Program-made: the position numbers and the translations under genes
Part shown: piece by piece, positions 1-7,225 of the stretch
Position numbering within the stretch: the stretch's first letter is position 1
Layout of the letters: each line of letters begins with the position of its first letter
NCBI RefSeq assembly: GCF_900104175.1
Contig: NZ_FNIX01000001.1
Span: 1-64,000 of the forward strand
DNA length: 64,000 bases
Source of the DNA: Lentzea jiangxiensis
GTDB taxonomy: Bacteria; Actinomycetota; Actinomycetes; Mycobacteriales; Pseudonocardiaceae
Reading direction: 5' to 3'
Notes under the pieces: model-generated
Told to the model about the DNA's origin: nothing
What the model saw: the letters and a program-made list of their open reading frames with translations, nothing else
The model's database searches: none

Positions 1-61
1 CCTCGCACCATTTTGGAGACCTGCCCGTCCGGCGAGGACATGTCTTGAAGTCTCCGCGGTT

Positions 62-225
62 CCCTCCGGGGGCCGCTGGCCGTTCCGGTCCGACAACGGT
101 CGACCGGCGCGCATGCCTCGCCCGCCGCGCTCGGACGCCGGAGGCGGCCTTGGGCGCGGCGGAGAAAAAGGCGCGTCGGTCTGCCGTTGTCGGATGGGTA
201 CCAACGGCCAGCGGCCCCCGGAGGG
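62..225. repeat. Long imperfect palindrome
   Basis: Bases 62-84 are perfectly inverted at 203-225. After a short unpaired part the inversion resumes at 89-99 with 184-194, continues imperfectly around 102-110 with 170-181, and 122-130 pairs with 154-162. The centre is near 143. As RNA the whole stretch would fold into one long interrupted hairpin. No convincing gene lies in 1-261. It could be a transcription-end structure for the leftward Nudix operon, a small mobile palindrome, or part of the element's cis-acting DNA; the sequence alone does not decide. Confidence 0.7.
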
Positions 226-231
226 GGCCGC
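211..231 (-). terminator. Hairpin downstream of the Nudix gene
   Basis: GCGGCCCCC (211-219) and GGGGGCCGC (223-231) form a perfect 9-bp stem with a 3-nt loop, about 30 nt past the stop of the leftward Nudix gene. No T-run follows on the minus strand, which is common for GC-rich actinobacterial terminators. It uses part of the right arm of the 62-225 palindrome, so the two structures compete. Confidence 0.5.
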
Positions 232-261
232 CTTGATGAAGAAAAGAAACTCTGAACACGC

Positions 262-846
262 CTACAGTGCGTGGCCGAACTCCGCGTAGATCGTCGTGCC
301 GGACTCTGCTGCGTTGACTGCCAGTTCGAGCCTGCGGTGCAACGATGGATGGATCCGGGGAGCGGCTTCGTCCAGAGATAGGAACCGAACTCCGGTCAGT
401 TCGTCATCATGTGTCCTAGCTGCTGAGGCCTGCTCGTCGGTCAGCACACCACCGTCGAACACGAACTGGTGGCTGTCCCGCCACACGCCGTTGCGGGGAA
501 TCCAGTCGACTACGAGCAGACGGCCGACTGCGATGTCGGGGCCGATCTCCTCGACGACTTCCCTTTGGCATGCCGCTTTCGGCGACTCATTGGCGTCCGC
601 GATGCCGCCCGGAATGTCGAGGAACGGCTTGTACATCGGGACTACGAACAGAACTTGGCCGCTCGTGTTCCTCACCAGGGCGCCACCGGCTGATCCCTTG
701 GCTGGGATGCGGCTCGCGATGCCAGGGTTGAACTCAACCTCAGGCGGTCCTTCGAGCTCGACGTCGGCAGCGAAGATCTCTGCGTCAACGCAGGTGCTCG
801 GGTGCGGGTTGGTCTTCAAGCTGGCCTCATTCCGACAGATCATCAT
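262..846 (-). CDS. Nudix hydrolase, Pif-like (element immunity factor position)
   Basis: 194 aa. A complete Nudix box is visible in the middle: GGIADANES, then QREVVEEIG, fitting GX5EX7REUXEEXGU. Nudix enzymes hydrolyse nucleoside diphosphates linked to another moiety. In pSAM2 the immunity gene pif encodes a Nudix-motif protein that blocks redundant transfer between cells carrying the element. The same position at the regulatory end of an AICE suggests the same role here, but that is inference by synteny. The start overlaps the end of the upstream regulator gene by 20 bp, so the two are probably translated from one mRNA. G+C is lower than in the chromosome to the right. Confidence 0.8.
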   Translation of the reverse strand: MMICRNEASLKTNPHPSTCVDAEIFAADVELEGPPEVEFNPGIASRIPAKGSAGGALVRNTSGQVLFVVPMYKPFLDIPGGIADANESPKAACQREVVEEIGPDIAVGRLLVVDWIPRNGVWRDSHQFVFDGGVLTDEQASAARTHDDELTGVRFLSLDEAAPRIHPSLHRRLELAVNAAESGTTIYAEFGHAL

Positions 847-2164
847 TCACACGGGTCAAGAACGCTTGGATGGGCTGCGGGGCCGCTTGCTGCTGGAAGT
901 CGTCTCGCAAGTCGCGAACTACCTTCGTGGAGCGCTTCGATCTGAGTCCTGCTGCGGTGTCTGCTGCGGTCATGGCGTAGGCACTCGCTTGCTCAGCGTC
1001 GCCCTCCAACATGGACAGCTTCGCGAGTTGGGCCGCACTGTAGACGATCCGCCTGGCTTGCCCATTGGCGTCCTGCGCAGCCCGCACAAGGTGCGGTCGT
1101 GCCTGTTCAGGCTTCCCGAGATCCAACCACGTTGCGCCAGCGAATGCGGCGAAGACCGTTTCGCCCCAATGAGATGCCCACTCAGGTGCTGACTCGGTGC
1201 TCTGCTGCGCGAAGAACTTTTCCGCGGCCAGAAGTGCGTGTGTCGTCGCCGGTTCGTCGCCGAGGGCGGCATAGGCGCGTGCTGCATGCATAGCTGCTTC
1301 GGTCTGTACTGCGGCGACGTGCGTCCCGGCATAGCTCTGACGGGCTGCTTCCGCCAAGCGTAGAGCTTCGCGTGGCCGGCCGAGGTACATCGCTTGGTGG
1401 CTCATTGTGCTGAGCACATACGAGCCGTAGGCGGGCGACTCGGCTTCCTTCGCGAGTCGGAGAGATTGGATGAAGTAGCGCTGCGCAAGGGCATGACGAT
1501 CGGAGTCGTACGCCATGTACCCGATGACCTCGCACAGAACCGATGCGGCATGGAAGAGATCGCGACCCACGCTGGCGTTGTACGTTCCGCCGAGTCGCGG
1601 CACCACGTGGTCTTTGAAGTACTTCACGGCGAGATCTCGACTTTGATCACCGCCGAACGATCGGTCCATTCCGTCGAACATGACTGTCGTAGCAACGATC
1701 TCCGCGACGTCGCGAGGCGTGACACGGTCCGCTGTTGCCTCGTGATCTTTGCTGGGTGAGACGAACAGCCAGTCCAGGCACGCTGCGTAGAGTGCCTCTT
1801 CGGAGAAGTGTCCCGAGATCACGCCTGGGTGCTTTTGAGCGTCGAATCCAGCAAGGTTGCCGACTGTCACGAGGGTCTCGGCCAGTGAGGACGCGTATAC
1901 AAGTCCTATGTCCGTCCGCGCCTGAGCAGCGGCCGTCGCGATCCCCAGCTCTTCGGCGGTCCTTGCGTAGAGGTCGCATAGCAAATCTCTGTAGGGAACC
2001 TGGGGCGTGTTGCGTCCGTGTTCCCACTCGCGGAAGTAGCGAATGATGCTGTCGCGAGTAGCAGTGACTGGGATGTTGCGCTTGTGTGCCAAGCTTTCTA
2101 GCTCGTCGGCGGCGCGTGGCCTGCTCCATCCGCGTCGCTCACGTTCCTCGCGTAGCTGGTTCAT
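827..2164 (-). CDS. HTH regulator with TPR-like C-terminal region
   Basis: 445 aa. The first ~75 residues look like an XRE/Cro helix-turn-helix, with REERERRGWSRPRAADEL and a REWEHGRNTP segment typical of large actinobacterial HTH regulators. The remainder is alanine-rich and helical, with repeated LAEAARQ/ALGDEPAT-type segments resembling tetratricopeptide repeats, as in peptide- or partner-sensing regulators. It is co-oriented and overlaps the Nudix gene, forming a two-gene regulatory operon of the element. It has no obvious counterpart in the minimal pSAM2 set and could tune excision or immunity; target unknown. Confidence 0.75.
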   Translation of the reverse strand: MNQLREERERRGWSRPRAADELESLAHKRNIPVTATRDSIIRYFREWEHGRNTPQVPYRDLLCDLYARTAEELGIATAAAQARTDIGLVYASSLAETLVTVGNLAGFDAQKHPGVISGHFSEEALYAACLDWLFVSPSKDHEATADRVTPRDVAEIVATTVMFDGMDRSFGGDQSRDLAVKYFKDHVVPRLGGTYNASVGRDLFHAASVLCEVIGYMAYDSDRHALAQRYFIQSLRLAKEAESPAYGSYVLSTMSHQAMYLGRPREALRLAEAARQSYAGTHVAAVQTEAAMHAARAYAALGDEPATTHALLAAEKFFAQQSTESAPEWASHWGETVFAAFAGATWLDLGKPEQARPHLVRAAQDANGQARRIVYSAAQLAKLSMLEGDAEQASAYAMTAADTAAGLRSKRSTKVVRDLRDDFQQQAAPQPIQAFLTRVNDDLSE

Positions 2165-2368
2165 CTGGCCCCCTTCGCACCCGCGTCAATGGCGCGATTG
2201 TTTAGAGACGCTGCGTTGCTGGCAACGGTCGTATCCCTCCCTTATCCCCCTCCTCCCTCCTGCATCCGTATGCCATCCCCGGATCTCCCTGTCTGCCGGT
2301 CGTGACACGCGGTTGCATTGGTGCCGTCGCAAGAACTATCCGGCCGAGGAGGTCCAGTGCCAAGCAGG

Positions 2369-2731
2369 TCAGGTTCCATCGAAAGTCCTGCTCTCCACCC
2401 GCTCCAGCCGCTCAGCGAGTTCTTCAACCGAGCGGCGCAGCGTGAACAGCTCTGCCGCGAGTTGCTCCACGGTTGCTGGCGGAGTCGGCTCAGCGTCAGG
2501 GAGGACCTTGCTGACGAACACGCCGACGCCAGGCACGGTCTCTGCATAGCCGCCGTCAGTTAGTGCCCGGATCACTCGCTGCACTGTCGCCGTGGTGATT
2601 CCGTACTCGTCAGCCATCTCTCGAATCGTTGGCAGCTTCTGATCAGGTGGAAGTTTTCCCGCGCGGATCTTCTCGATGATCTTCGCGGCTACCTGCTGAT
2701 ACGGGTAGCTCCGCGCTGGTGACTGACTCAT
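2369..2731 (-). CDS. GntR-family repressor, KorSA-like
   Basis: 120 aa. The N-terminal winged helix-turn-helix (PYQQVAAKIIEKIRAGKL through TTATVQRVIRALTDGGYAE) is characteristic of the GntR family. The C-terminal ~40 residues are a heptad-like helix rather than a ligand domain, so this is the short KorSA/YtrA-like form. In pSAM2, KorSA represses pra and keeps the element integrated. Here the gene is divergent from the Pra-like gene at 2857, and the intervening DNA carries repeated GTGCTA sites, which fits autorepression plus repression of the activator. Confidence 0.85.
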   Translation of the reverse strand: MSQSPARSYPYQQVAAKIIEKIRAGKLPPDQKLPTIREMADEYGITTATVQRVIRALTDGGYAETVPGVGVFVSKVLPDAEPTPPATVEQLAAELFTLRRSVEELAERLERVESRTFDGT

Positions 2732-2756
2732 GTCAGCACTGTATCCACCGCGTGTG

Positions 2757-2837
2757 AACCCGTGCTAGCTCACTCAATCGGACGAACCCACTCCGTGCTA
2801 ACCCGTGCTAGCTTAGTGGTAACACGAGATAGCACAA
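2757..2837. promoter_or_regulatory. Operator cluster between korSA-like and pra-like genes
   Basis: AACCCGTGCTAGCT occurs exactly twice, at 2757-2770 and 2800-2813. A third partial copy, CCGTGCTAAC, abuts the second (2793-2802), and an inverted copy of GTGCTA lies at 2830-2835. All four sit in the divergent promoter region between the GntR repressor and the Pra-like gene. KorSA of pSAM2 is known to bind a conserved site at its own and the pra promoter; these repeats are the obvious candidates here. Confidence 0.75.
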
Positions 2838-2856
2838 ACTAACCCAGGAGACAGAC

Positions 2857-3222
2857 ATGGCACTGCGCAATATCCCCGTCGTTCTGGAGTCCTACCGGCT
2901 GATGATCACCGAGGCTCCGGTGATGAAGATGCGCAAGGACGAGAAGTCCGGCGAGATGGTGCCGGCAACCGACTACCAGGGCGTGCAGCAGTTCGTGGTT
3001 GCGCTGTTCGCGAAGCCCCGGCCGAACGCTGATGGCTACCAGGGCAAGGGTGAAGAGATCCGGGTGACGCTGTCGGCTGATCCTGGTGACGGGTTCGAGG
3101 AGGGCATGTACGTGTCCCTGATCTCGCCCACGGTTTCGTTCTGGTCCAACGATGCTGGTTCGGGTCTGTCGTTCAAGGCTGCGGGTCTTGCTCCGCAGGG
3201 TCAGGTCAGCGCGGCTGCCTGA
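2857..3222 (+). CDS. Pra-like activator of replication, integration and excision
   Basis: 121 aa, preceded by AGGAGA about 7 nt before ATG. The protein has no transmembrane segment or enzyme motif. Its layout (short N-terminal strand, a long charged loop, then GEEIRVTLSAD, a YVSLISPTVSFW strand and a C-terminal FKAAGL) resembles the small beta-rich proteins annotated as plasmid replication, integration and excision activators in Streptomyces. Position supports this: in pSAM2, pra is the target of KorSA, and here the gene lies directly under the GTGCTA operator cluster. The identification relies on synteny and general resemblance. Confidence 0.6.
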   Translation: MALRNIPVVLESYRLMITEAPVMKMRKDEKSGEMVPATDYQGVQQFVVALFAKPRPNADGYQGKGEEIRVTLSADPGDGFEEGMYVSLISPTVSFWSNDAGSGLSFKAAGLAPQGQVSAAA

Positions 3223-3250
3223 TCGTCCACTGTGCCCAGTTGCCCTGCCC

Positions 3251-3341
3251 GGTTAGGCCGGTCGCCCGTTTCGAGTCGGGCCAGGGTGCGGAAATCCACG
3301 TTTCGCCAGGGGATTGGCCTGCTGCCCGTTCGAGTCGGGCA
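3251..3341 (+). repeat. Tandem 31/32-nt repeat, each with a T-arm-like hairpin
   Basis: Units 3251-3282 and 3311-3341 are about 80% identical and start 60 bp apart. Each contains a 5-bp stem GCCCG/CGGGC closed by a TTTCGAGT (3269-3276) or TTCGAGT (3329-3335) loop. The second is a formal match to a tRNA T-arm (5-bp stem, 7-nt TTCGAGT loop). The repeat fills the gap between the Pra-like gene and the next operon of the element, on the transcribed strand. Confidence 0.6.
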
Positions 3342-3483
3342 TAGGAATGCGTGATTACGTCCTTTGAGAATTCCACAGTGTGTTGAGCCATGCCAAAAAC
3401 GCGCCGGTTTGTTCGGCGGTGTTAGGCCCGTGCAAAACGTTCCTGGCACCTGCCGTGCAGTCCGTGGGCGAAAGGATTGGATA

Positions 3484-3801
3484 GTGGCGAAGATCGATGG
3501 AGTTGTTCTGGTGGTCGATCGTGCGCGCGGCAGTCAGCCGTACGCGGTCACGGTCGATCTCCCTCGCGTGTACCGGCAGATTTCCGCAACGGAAATGGAA
3601 GGGCTGCCGCACTGGGAGCAACGGTTAGTGTTCGACCTTCTCGAACACGGTGAGCTTCAGCGCAGTTCCCAGGTCATGAGTCTGCGGTGCGGCGAGTACA
3701 CGCGCAAGGTCGTTCGGATCGAGGCTCCTCGCCGTACGGATGTGCAGGTGAAGCCCGGTACGCAGACTCACGTGAAGGGATCGCAGAAGTATGTCCGCTG
3801 A
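3484..3801 (+). CDS. Small AICE protein of unknown function, paralogue A
   Basis: 105 aa if translation starts at GTG 3484, chosen because GAAAGGA lies about 10 nt upstream and the upstream reading is proline/cysteine-rich and unlike a protein. The second half carries the pattern HWEQRLVFDLLEHGEL followed by LRCG and a basic PRRT segment. The next gene has the same pattern, so the two are tandem paralogues. No membrane segment or catalytic motif is seen. The gene overlaps its neighbour by 11 bp. Function unknown; location just after the Pra-like gene suggests a transfer or replication accessory. Confidence 0.6.
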   Translation: MAKIDGVVLVVDRARGSQPYAVTVDLPRVYRQISATEMEGLPHWEQRLVFDLLEHGELQRSSQVMSLRCGEYTRKVVRIEAPRRTDVQVKPGTQTHVKGSQKYVR

Positions 3802-4186
3802 CCTGTTCGGAAACGAGGCCGAGGACGTTGCTGCTCCTGCGGTCGCCGCTCGGCCGGTGGTCAACGACCTGCGAACGGTGACGGAGGTTCTCAACCGTGC
3901 TGTGAGTGACTGCGGTTACGTGGTCGCGAGTACGTCGCGCACCGTTTTTCGTCGTGTCGACAAGGACAAGATTTCTCGGGTGCCCGCCTGGGAGGCGAAC
4001 GCGGTTGTGCAGTTGGTCGATAACGGCCAGCTCGTGATCGGCGGTACTCACCAGCTGCGCTGCGGTGCTGTGCGTCAGCCGGTTCGTTCGGTGCTTGTAC
4101 CGAAACCGACCCGGTTGATGTTGTCGCGGTGGAACGCGCTCAAGCCGCTTGGCAGTTCGAAGTCATCTGAGAAGAAGGGTGCATGA
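3791..4186 (+). CDS. Small AICE protein of unknown function, paralogue B
   Basis: 131 aa. Residues ~68-110 (AWEANAVVQLVDNGQL, LRCG, PKPTR) align with the corresponding part of the preceding gene: W-E, a V..L...G.L helix, then LRCG and a short basic tail with P-T. It has an extra ~35-residue acidic/alanine-rich N-terminus. The 11-bp overlap with paralogue A implies coupled translation. The shared W-E-x(n)-LRCG module looks like a small wHTH or recognition domain, but no named family was identified. Confidence 0.6.
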   Translation: MSADLFGNEAEDVAAPAVAARPVVNDLRTVTEVLNRAVSDCGYVVASTSRTVFRRVDKDKISRVPAWEANAVVQLVDNGQLVIGGTHQLRCGAVRQPVRSVLVPKPTRLMLSRWNALKPLGSSKSSEKKGA

Positions 4187-4189
4187 AGA

Positions 4190-4456
4190 ATGGTGGTTCA
4201 GGCGTACAACGATCTCGCGATCAAGAAGTACGGCGAGTTCGTGAGTGCGATCAACTTCGCGACGGAGCAGCTCGCCCCGTTGGAGACGCTGATCAACCGC
4301 ATGAAGCCGGGTAATGCGCTGCCCGGTGACTGGCGGGTGCCCAGGCCCGACGAGTTGCGCAAGGAGTTGGCCAAGGCCCGCAAGGACTTGGAGGACCTCA
4401 AGGCGCACGCGGTCAAGTACGAGATCGAGTTGAAGTCTCGTGAGTGGAGGGTCTGA
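4190..4456 (+). CDS. Hypothetical coiled-coil AICE protein
   Basis: 88 aa, 3 nt after the previous stop and overlapping the next start (TGATG). The C-terminal half (DELRKELAKARKDLEDLKAH) is a strong amphipathic coiled coil; the N-terminal half contains a hydrophobic helix around LAPLETLINRM. No known motif. It is probably part of the same transcript as the following 71-aa gene. Confidence 0.55.
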   Translation: MVVQAYNDLAIKKYGEFVSAINFATEQLAPLETLINRMKPGNALPGDWRVPRPDELRKELAKARKDLEDLKAHAVKYEIELKSREWRV

Positions 4457-4671
4457 TGTCTCAGCAGCTCAACAACGCCCTGGAAGACGCGGGCAAGGCC
4501 ATGTCCCAGCTCCGGATCGCGATCAAGGGGATTCCGGTCCGCCGGGAGGGGTTCAAGGGCCTGCATGACCAGTTCGCGCGGTCGGTGGCCACGTTGACCA
4601 CGCACATGTCCTACGCCCGCGTGCTGCTCGACGAGGAAGCCGCTGAGCGTGGCAAGCGCTGGCGTCGCTAG
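4456..4671 (+). CDS. Hypothetical small helical AICE protein
   Basis: 71 aa. The ATG at 4456 is preferred to the in-frame GTG at 4444 because GGAGGG (4446-4451) is then a well-placed ribosome site and the stop of the previous gene overlaps as TGATG. Predicted all-alpha, with a basic middle (KGIPVRREGFKGL) and a basic C-terminus ending KRWRR. Short helical basic proteins at this site in AICEs may help the translocase, but nothing in the sequence proves it. Confidence 0.5.
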   Translation: MSQQLNNALEDAGKAMSQLRIAIKGIPVRREGFKGLHDQFARSVATLTTHMSYARVLLDEEAAERGKRWRR

Positions 4672-4699
4672 CGAAGTCCAGTTCGTATCTGTTCTCCGG

Positions 4700-4735
4700 C
4701 AACGGCCGATCACCCCGCGCGGTGGTCGGCCGTTG
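4700..4735 (+). terminator. Strong hairpin before the translocase gene
   Basis: Bases 4700-4714 pair with 4721-4735 (15 bp, one G-U) across the loop CCGCGC, followed by TCGTTCTCTC. It ends the small-gene operon 29 nt after its last stop. The translocase at 4767 may be read through or have its own promoter. Confidence 0.7.
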
Positions 4736-4766
4736 TCGTTCTCTCCCAACACTTTCGGAGGTTTCG

Positions 4767-6134
4767 ATGTCCAAGTGTTCCCGTGGTAAGTCCGCTCGTT
4801 CGCAGGGCGTGGAGTTCGCGGCGGTGGTGTGGGCGGTGCGTCACCCCGGCTCGGTCGCCGTTCCCTCGGCTCTGGTGGCGTCGCTGTCGCACCTCGGCCC
4901 CACCACGACCGGAATGGTGCTCGGTGGTGCTGCTGCGGGTCTGGGGGCCTGGTATCGGGCTCACCCCGACACCTTCGACACCTACGCGGCCCCGGTGCTG
5001 CGGGCGTGGCGTCGCCGCTGGGCGGGTGCCTATACCGGTCGTCGCTGGTCGGACCTGATGGGCTCGTGCGGGCTGACGCGGACACACCCACGTACCGGGC
5101 AGGTACTGGTGCCTCGGGTGGTTCGGGTGCGGTCGTGGTCGGCCTCGGTGGACACGGTGCGGGTGCGGCTGGTGCACGGCATGTCGTTCAAGGCGTTCGT
5201 GGACGCAACCGATGACCTGGCCGACACCCTGCGGGCCGAACGGGTCGCGGTCGAACGCTCGGCCCCCGGTGAGGTGGTGCTGATCGTCCAGCGTGACGAG
5301 CCGTTCGCCCACATCATCCCCTCCCCGGAACTCGCCGACGACGTGGCCGACGTTGACCCGATGTCGCTGTATATGGGGGAGGACGAGTTCGGACGCGAGT
5401 ACCGCGAACCGCTGTACGGAACGCATTTCCTGCGCGCCGGTGAGACCGGTTCGGGTAAGAACTCGCTCCCGGCGCAACGCCTGCGGGCCGCTGCTCCGTT
5501 GATCCGGGCTGGCCTGGTCCGACCGTGGGTGATCGACCCGAAGATGCTGGAGTGGGGTTGGCTCAAGCCCATCCTTGCCGGCCGTTACGCCGACAACCCC
5601 GGTGACGGCTTGGAGCTGCTGAACGACTTCGTGACCAACATGGAGCGCAAGCAGAAGCGCATGCAACGCGCCAAGTTGCGCAAGGCTCCGGTGTCCGAGG
5701 AGTTCCCGATCGACTGGCTAATCTTTGACGAGATCGGCTACGCGATGGCCTATCAGTCGGACTACGCCCACGCGATCTGCGGTCAAACGGCGATCATCGC
5801 TTCGACCGGTCGCACCACGCATGACGTGATCGAGGCGCTTGTGCAGGAACCCACCAAGGACACCGTGCCGGTGCGTGAGCTGCTGCCGCACCGCGTGTGC
5901 CTGCGGGTCTCCAGCTCCAGCCACCCGGACATGGTCCTCGGTGACGGGATGCGGGCACGCGGCGCGACTGCCGACGAACTGCCGCAGGGTGAGGAGTTCG
6001 CCGGCATCGGGTTCGCCCGCGCTCCCAAGACTCGCCAGCCTCGGCGCGTGCGCATCGCCTACACCAGCGACGACCAGTGCTCGGAGCTGATGTCGTACCT
6101 GCGGGAGCCGACCACGCTCCGCGCCGTCTCCTGA
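4767..6134 (+). CDS. TraB/TraSA-type FtsK-like DNA translocase
   Basis: 455 aa from ATG 4767, chosen because CGGAGG lies about 7 nt upstream. Residues ~25-60 contain a small hydrophobic, likely membrane-linked segment. The P-loop is GETGSGKNS (225-233) and the Walker B is LIFDEIG (D321, E322), followed by an SQ/T-rich sensor region (AIIASTGRTTHD). These mark the FtsK/SpoIIIE fold of conjugative TraB pumps, which move double-stranded plasmid or AICE DNA between mycelial cells. The residue after the P-loop Lys is Asn rather than the usual Ser/Thr; the Ser follows one place later. As the only large transfer gene, it should be the main conjugation motor. Confidence 0.92.
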   Translation: MSKCSRGKSARSQGVEFAAVVWAVRHPGSVAVPSALVASLSHLGPTTTGMVLGGAAAGLGAWYRAHPDTFDTYAAPVLRAWRRRWAGAYTGRRWSDLMGSCGLTRTHPRTGQVLVPRVVRVRSWSASVDTVRVRLVHGMSFKAFVDATDDLADTLRAERVAVERSAPGEVVLIVQRDEPFAHIIPSPELADDVADVDPMSLYMGEDEFGREYREPLYGTHFLRAGETGSGKNSLPAQRLRAAAPLIRAGLVRPWVIDPKMLEWGWLKPILAGRYADNPGDGLELLNDFVTNMERKQKRMQRAKLRKAPVSEEFPIDWLIFDEIGYAMAYQSDYAHAICGQTAIIASTGRTTHDVIEALVQEPTKDTVPVRELLPHRVCLRVSSSSHPDMVLGDGMRARGATADELPQGEEFAGIGFARAPKTRQPRRVRIAYTSDDQCSELMSYLREPTTLRAVS

Positions 6135-6184
6135 CGCCTCTCAGCCCGCTGTCTTCCTCGAACCTCACAGGAGGTCTGTTTGCC

Positions 6185-6670
6185 ATGCCCGCCAATGACA
6201 ACCGCTCACTGGACCGGATTCTGCGGACGGTGCGCGGACACATCCGCACCTACAACCTGACCCGCCCGGATCGCCTGGTCATCTCCACCGCATCCCGCTC
6301 GGTGCACGCCGAGTTCACCTCGGGCACGGTGGTGGACCGGTTCGCCGCTGTGCTGCTGTGGACGGCCACCCTGCACGGCGCCGAGTTCGGCCTGACCTAC
6401 GGCGCTCGTGACGAGGTCCGTCTCGCCGCGACCGCTCGCACCGGCGCGGGCATCGGTATCGGCCTGGCCTGCTCGGGCTCGGTGTTCGAGCTGGGCGGCA
6501 CCGTCGAGGAACACGACGGCCTCAACGGCTGGCAGCACCGCTTCGTCACCCTGCCCGGCCTGCCCACCCTCGCCGAAGCCCGTACCGATCTCACCTCCTA
6601 TGACGAACTCGCGTGCCTCGTGGCGTCGGCCCGCTCGGTCAACCCGGCTCCCGCGGGGGTGGCGGCGTGA
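6185..6670 (+). CDS. Hypothetical AICE protein
   Basis: 161 aa from ATG 6185, with AGGAGG 10 nt upstream. No signal peptide or transmembrane segment. A glycine-rich central part (ARTGAGIGIGLACSGSVFELGG) suggests a compact alpha/beta or beta-rich fold. It lies between the translocase and the WhiB-like gene and overlaps the latter by 4 nt (GTGA), so the two are co-translated. Family not recognised. Confidence 0.6.
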   Translation: MPANDNRSLDRILRTVRGHIRTYNLTRPDRLVISTASRSVHAEFTSGTVVDRFAAVLLWTATLHGAEFGLTYGARDEVRLAATARTGAGIGIGLACSGSVFELGGTVEEHDGLNGWQHRFVTLPGLPTLAEARTDLTSYDELACLVASARSVNPAPAGVAA

Positions 6671-6999
6671 ATCCTCACGACCACCCCGGCTACGTCGGCA
6701 CTCGTGCCCTGATGATCGCTCTGTTCGGCCCCTCGGGCACTCCACCCGCCTGGCGCTCCGATGCCGTGTGCGCGGGGGAGGACACCGAACTGTTCTTCAC
6801 CAGCGACACCACGGCGCAGGCCCTGGCTGTGTGCTCCGGCTGCCCGGTCATCGCCCAGTGCCGCGCCGACCACTTCGAGTGGGAGAACCGCACCCGCTCC
6901 CGCCGCTTCTACGCCTCCGGCGTCGTCGGCGGCACCACTGGATCCGAACGCAACCAGACCTACTACCCGCGTACCACCACCCGGAAGGAAGTCGCCTGA
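6667..6999 (+). CDS. WhiB-like iron-sulfur transcription factor
   Basis: 110 aa from GTG 6667 (GTGA overlap with the previous stop). The four cluster cysteines are visible: one in DAVCAGEDTELFF, the C-x2-C pair in AVCSGCPVIAQC, and the last Cys five residues on. A GVVGGTT segment stands where WhiB proteins carry their G[VI]WGG turn, with the Trp replaced by Val. WhiB-like proteins bind a [4Fe-4S] cluster and usually partner with the principal sigma factor. On an AICE it may control transfer genes or couple them to host development; that is inference. Confidence 0.85.
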   Translation: MNPHDHPGYVGTRALMIALFGPSGTPPAWRSDAVCAGEDTELFFTSDTTAQALAVCSGCPVIAQCRADHFEWENRTRSRRFYASGVVGGTTGSERNQTYYPRTTTRKEVA

Positions 7000-7001
7000 T
7001 C

Positions 7002-7187
7002 ATGAACGTCCAACTCGTCATCCCTGTCACCCGCAAGACCCCGGCTCGCGCGATCGGCCTCGGCCTGACCGTCCTGGCTGGCCTCGTCGTCATGTGGCTG
7101 CTCTTCGGCTGGCTCGGAACCGTCGTCCTGGCCGTCGAGCTGTTCCTGCTCGGACGCTTGCTCGTCAACGCCGCGCACGGCCGCTAG
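7002..7187 (+). CDS. Small membrane protein, Spd-like
   Basis: 61 aa, with GGAAGGA upstream. After a short basic N-terminus (TRKTPARA) almost the whole protein is hydrophobic, forming one long or two short membrane spans, and it ends LLVNAAHGR. Its size and place between transfer and replication genes fit the spread (Spd) proteins that help AICE or plasmid DNA cross septa within a recipient mycelium. The family is defined loosely, so the name is positional. Confidence 0.65.
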   Translation: MNVQLVIPVTRKTPARAIGLGLTVLAGLVVMWLLFGWLGTVVLAVELFLLGRLLVNAAHGR

Positions 7188-7225
7188 TCGTGTCCACACC
7201 AGACCCGCCCAAAGGAGGTGAACCC

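Noticed and set aside
45..236. 63-codon open frame at the left edge
   Set aside because: It lies across the 62-225 palindrome, has low-complexity Arg/Ala/Pro composition and no ribosome site.
1..261. AICE left attachment site
   Set aside because: No copy of the tRNA-Lys 3' sequence on either strand; the T-loop-like TTCGAGT at 3329-3335 is too short and in the wrong place.
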